DNA of 5,947 bases from Geminicoccaceae bacterium (GTDB lineage: Bacteria > Pseudomonadota > Alphaproteobacteria > Geminicoccales > Geminicoccaceae). Under the pieces are notes generated by a model, which made no database searches, had not been told where the DNA came from, and saw only the letters and a program-made list of their open reading frames with translations. Numbering within the stretch: the stretch's first letter is position 1; each line of letters opens with the position of its first letter. The translations under genes and the position numbers were made by a program. Location: positions 1-5,947 of the forward strand of contig JAPJRA010000124.1 of the NCBI GenBank assembly GCA_030824835.1. Reading direction: 5' to 3'. Shown in pieces: positions 5,837-5,947 of the stretch.

Positions 5837-5947
5837 GGTCGAACCATGAGGGTTGGTGGCCGGTGTACAACGCTAGCTGCTGCCGGAATGGCCGGGGACG
5901 TCGACAGTGTTAGCCCTTAACGGTGGGAGTCAGGCGCTGCAGAGGGC

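Larger units (their letters stand above)
5763..5947. other. Upstream region of the operon; no gene seen
   Basis: This region holds the weak ribosome site of the methyltransferase (AGG at 5769-5767), the right copy of the CTACTAGTT repeat and an inverted repeat at 5818-5836. It must contain the operon promoter unless transcription starts further right, but I find no convincing -35/-10 pair reading leftwards. All minus-strand frames entering from the right edge close within about 12 codons, and the plus-strand frames offer no supportable start. Confidence 0.45.

Noticed and set aside
5837..5845. GGTTCGACC on the minus strand, resembling a tRNA T-loop and possible tRNA attachment site
   Set aside because: The flanking bases do not form a T-stem and no acceptor, D or anticodon arms are found around it.
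2584..5890. GGCAGCAG near 2584 and its reverse complement CTGCTGCC in the right flank as terminal inverted repeats
   Set aside because: They are eight bases of common GC-rich sequence that do not lie at the composition boundaries, and no transposase is present.
5910..5945. Possible C-terminal tail (11 codons then TAA) of a minus-strand gene entering from the right edge
   Set aside because: It is too short to support, and the other minus-strand frames close equally soon, so there is no evidence that this one is coding.

Overview
The window joins two kinds of DNA. The left part (about 1-2575) is very GC-rich (68% in a sampled 60-base line) and carries one chromosomal-type gene, a sugar-type cation symporter of the GPH/MFS family, on the plus strand. 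The right part (about 2680-5760) drops to about 37-42% GC over most of its length and carries three tightly packed minus-strand genes. The host is probably a GC-rich proteobacterium; the transporter would suit a xanthomonad-like genome, but that is an impression and not a proven assignment.

Layout: 1-714 is a G-skewed stretch with no convincing gene. It holds a G-quadruplex-type motif and two imperfect inverted repeats. Bases 715-2574 encode the transporter, which has an unusual ~120-residue soluble segment before its last membrane helix. Bases 2575-2703 are a short gap between convergent genes, where base composition switches. The minus-strand operon then runs right to left: a DNA methyltransferase (5762-4413), a DUF262/GmrS-N-like protein (4410-3358) and a HEPN-type protein with an R-X4-H RNase motif (3354-2704). 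The three genes are separated by only 2 and 3 bases. Bases 5763-5947 hold the probable promoter region of the operon and no supportable gene.

The operon looks like a compact anti-phage or restriction-type module. A plausible but untested model is that the methyltransferase marks self DNA, the DUF262 protein senses DNA or its modification state using nucleotide, and the HEPN protein acts as a toxic RNase. The DUF262 protein lacks the DUF1524 HNH nuclease domain usually paired with it in GmrSD-type enzymes, so the HEPN protein may be the effector in trans.

Two structural signals deserve attention. A perfect 28-bp palindrome lies inside the methyltransferase gene, exactly over the codons of its SAM-binding motif I. 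A 9-bp direct repeat, CTACTAGTT, brackets the low-GC block at 2671 and 5797 and may mark its ends.
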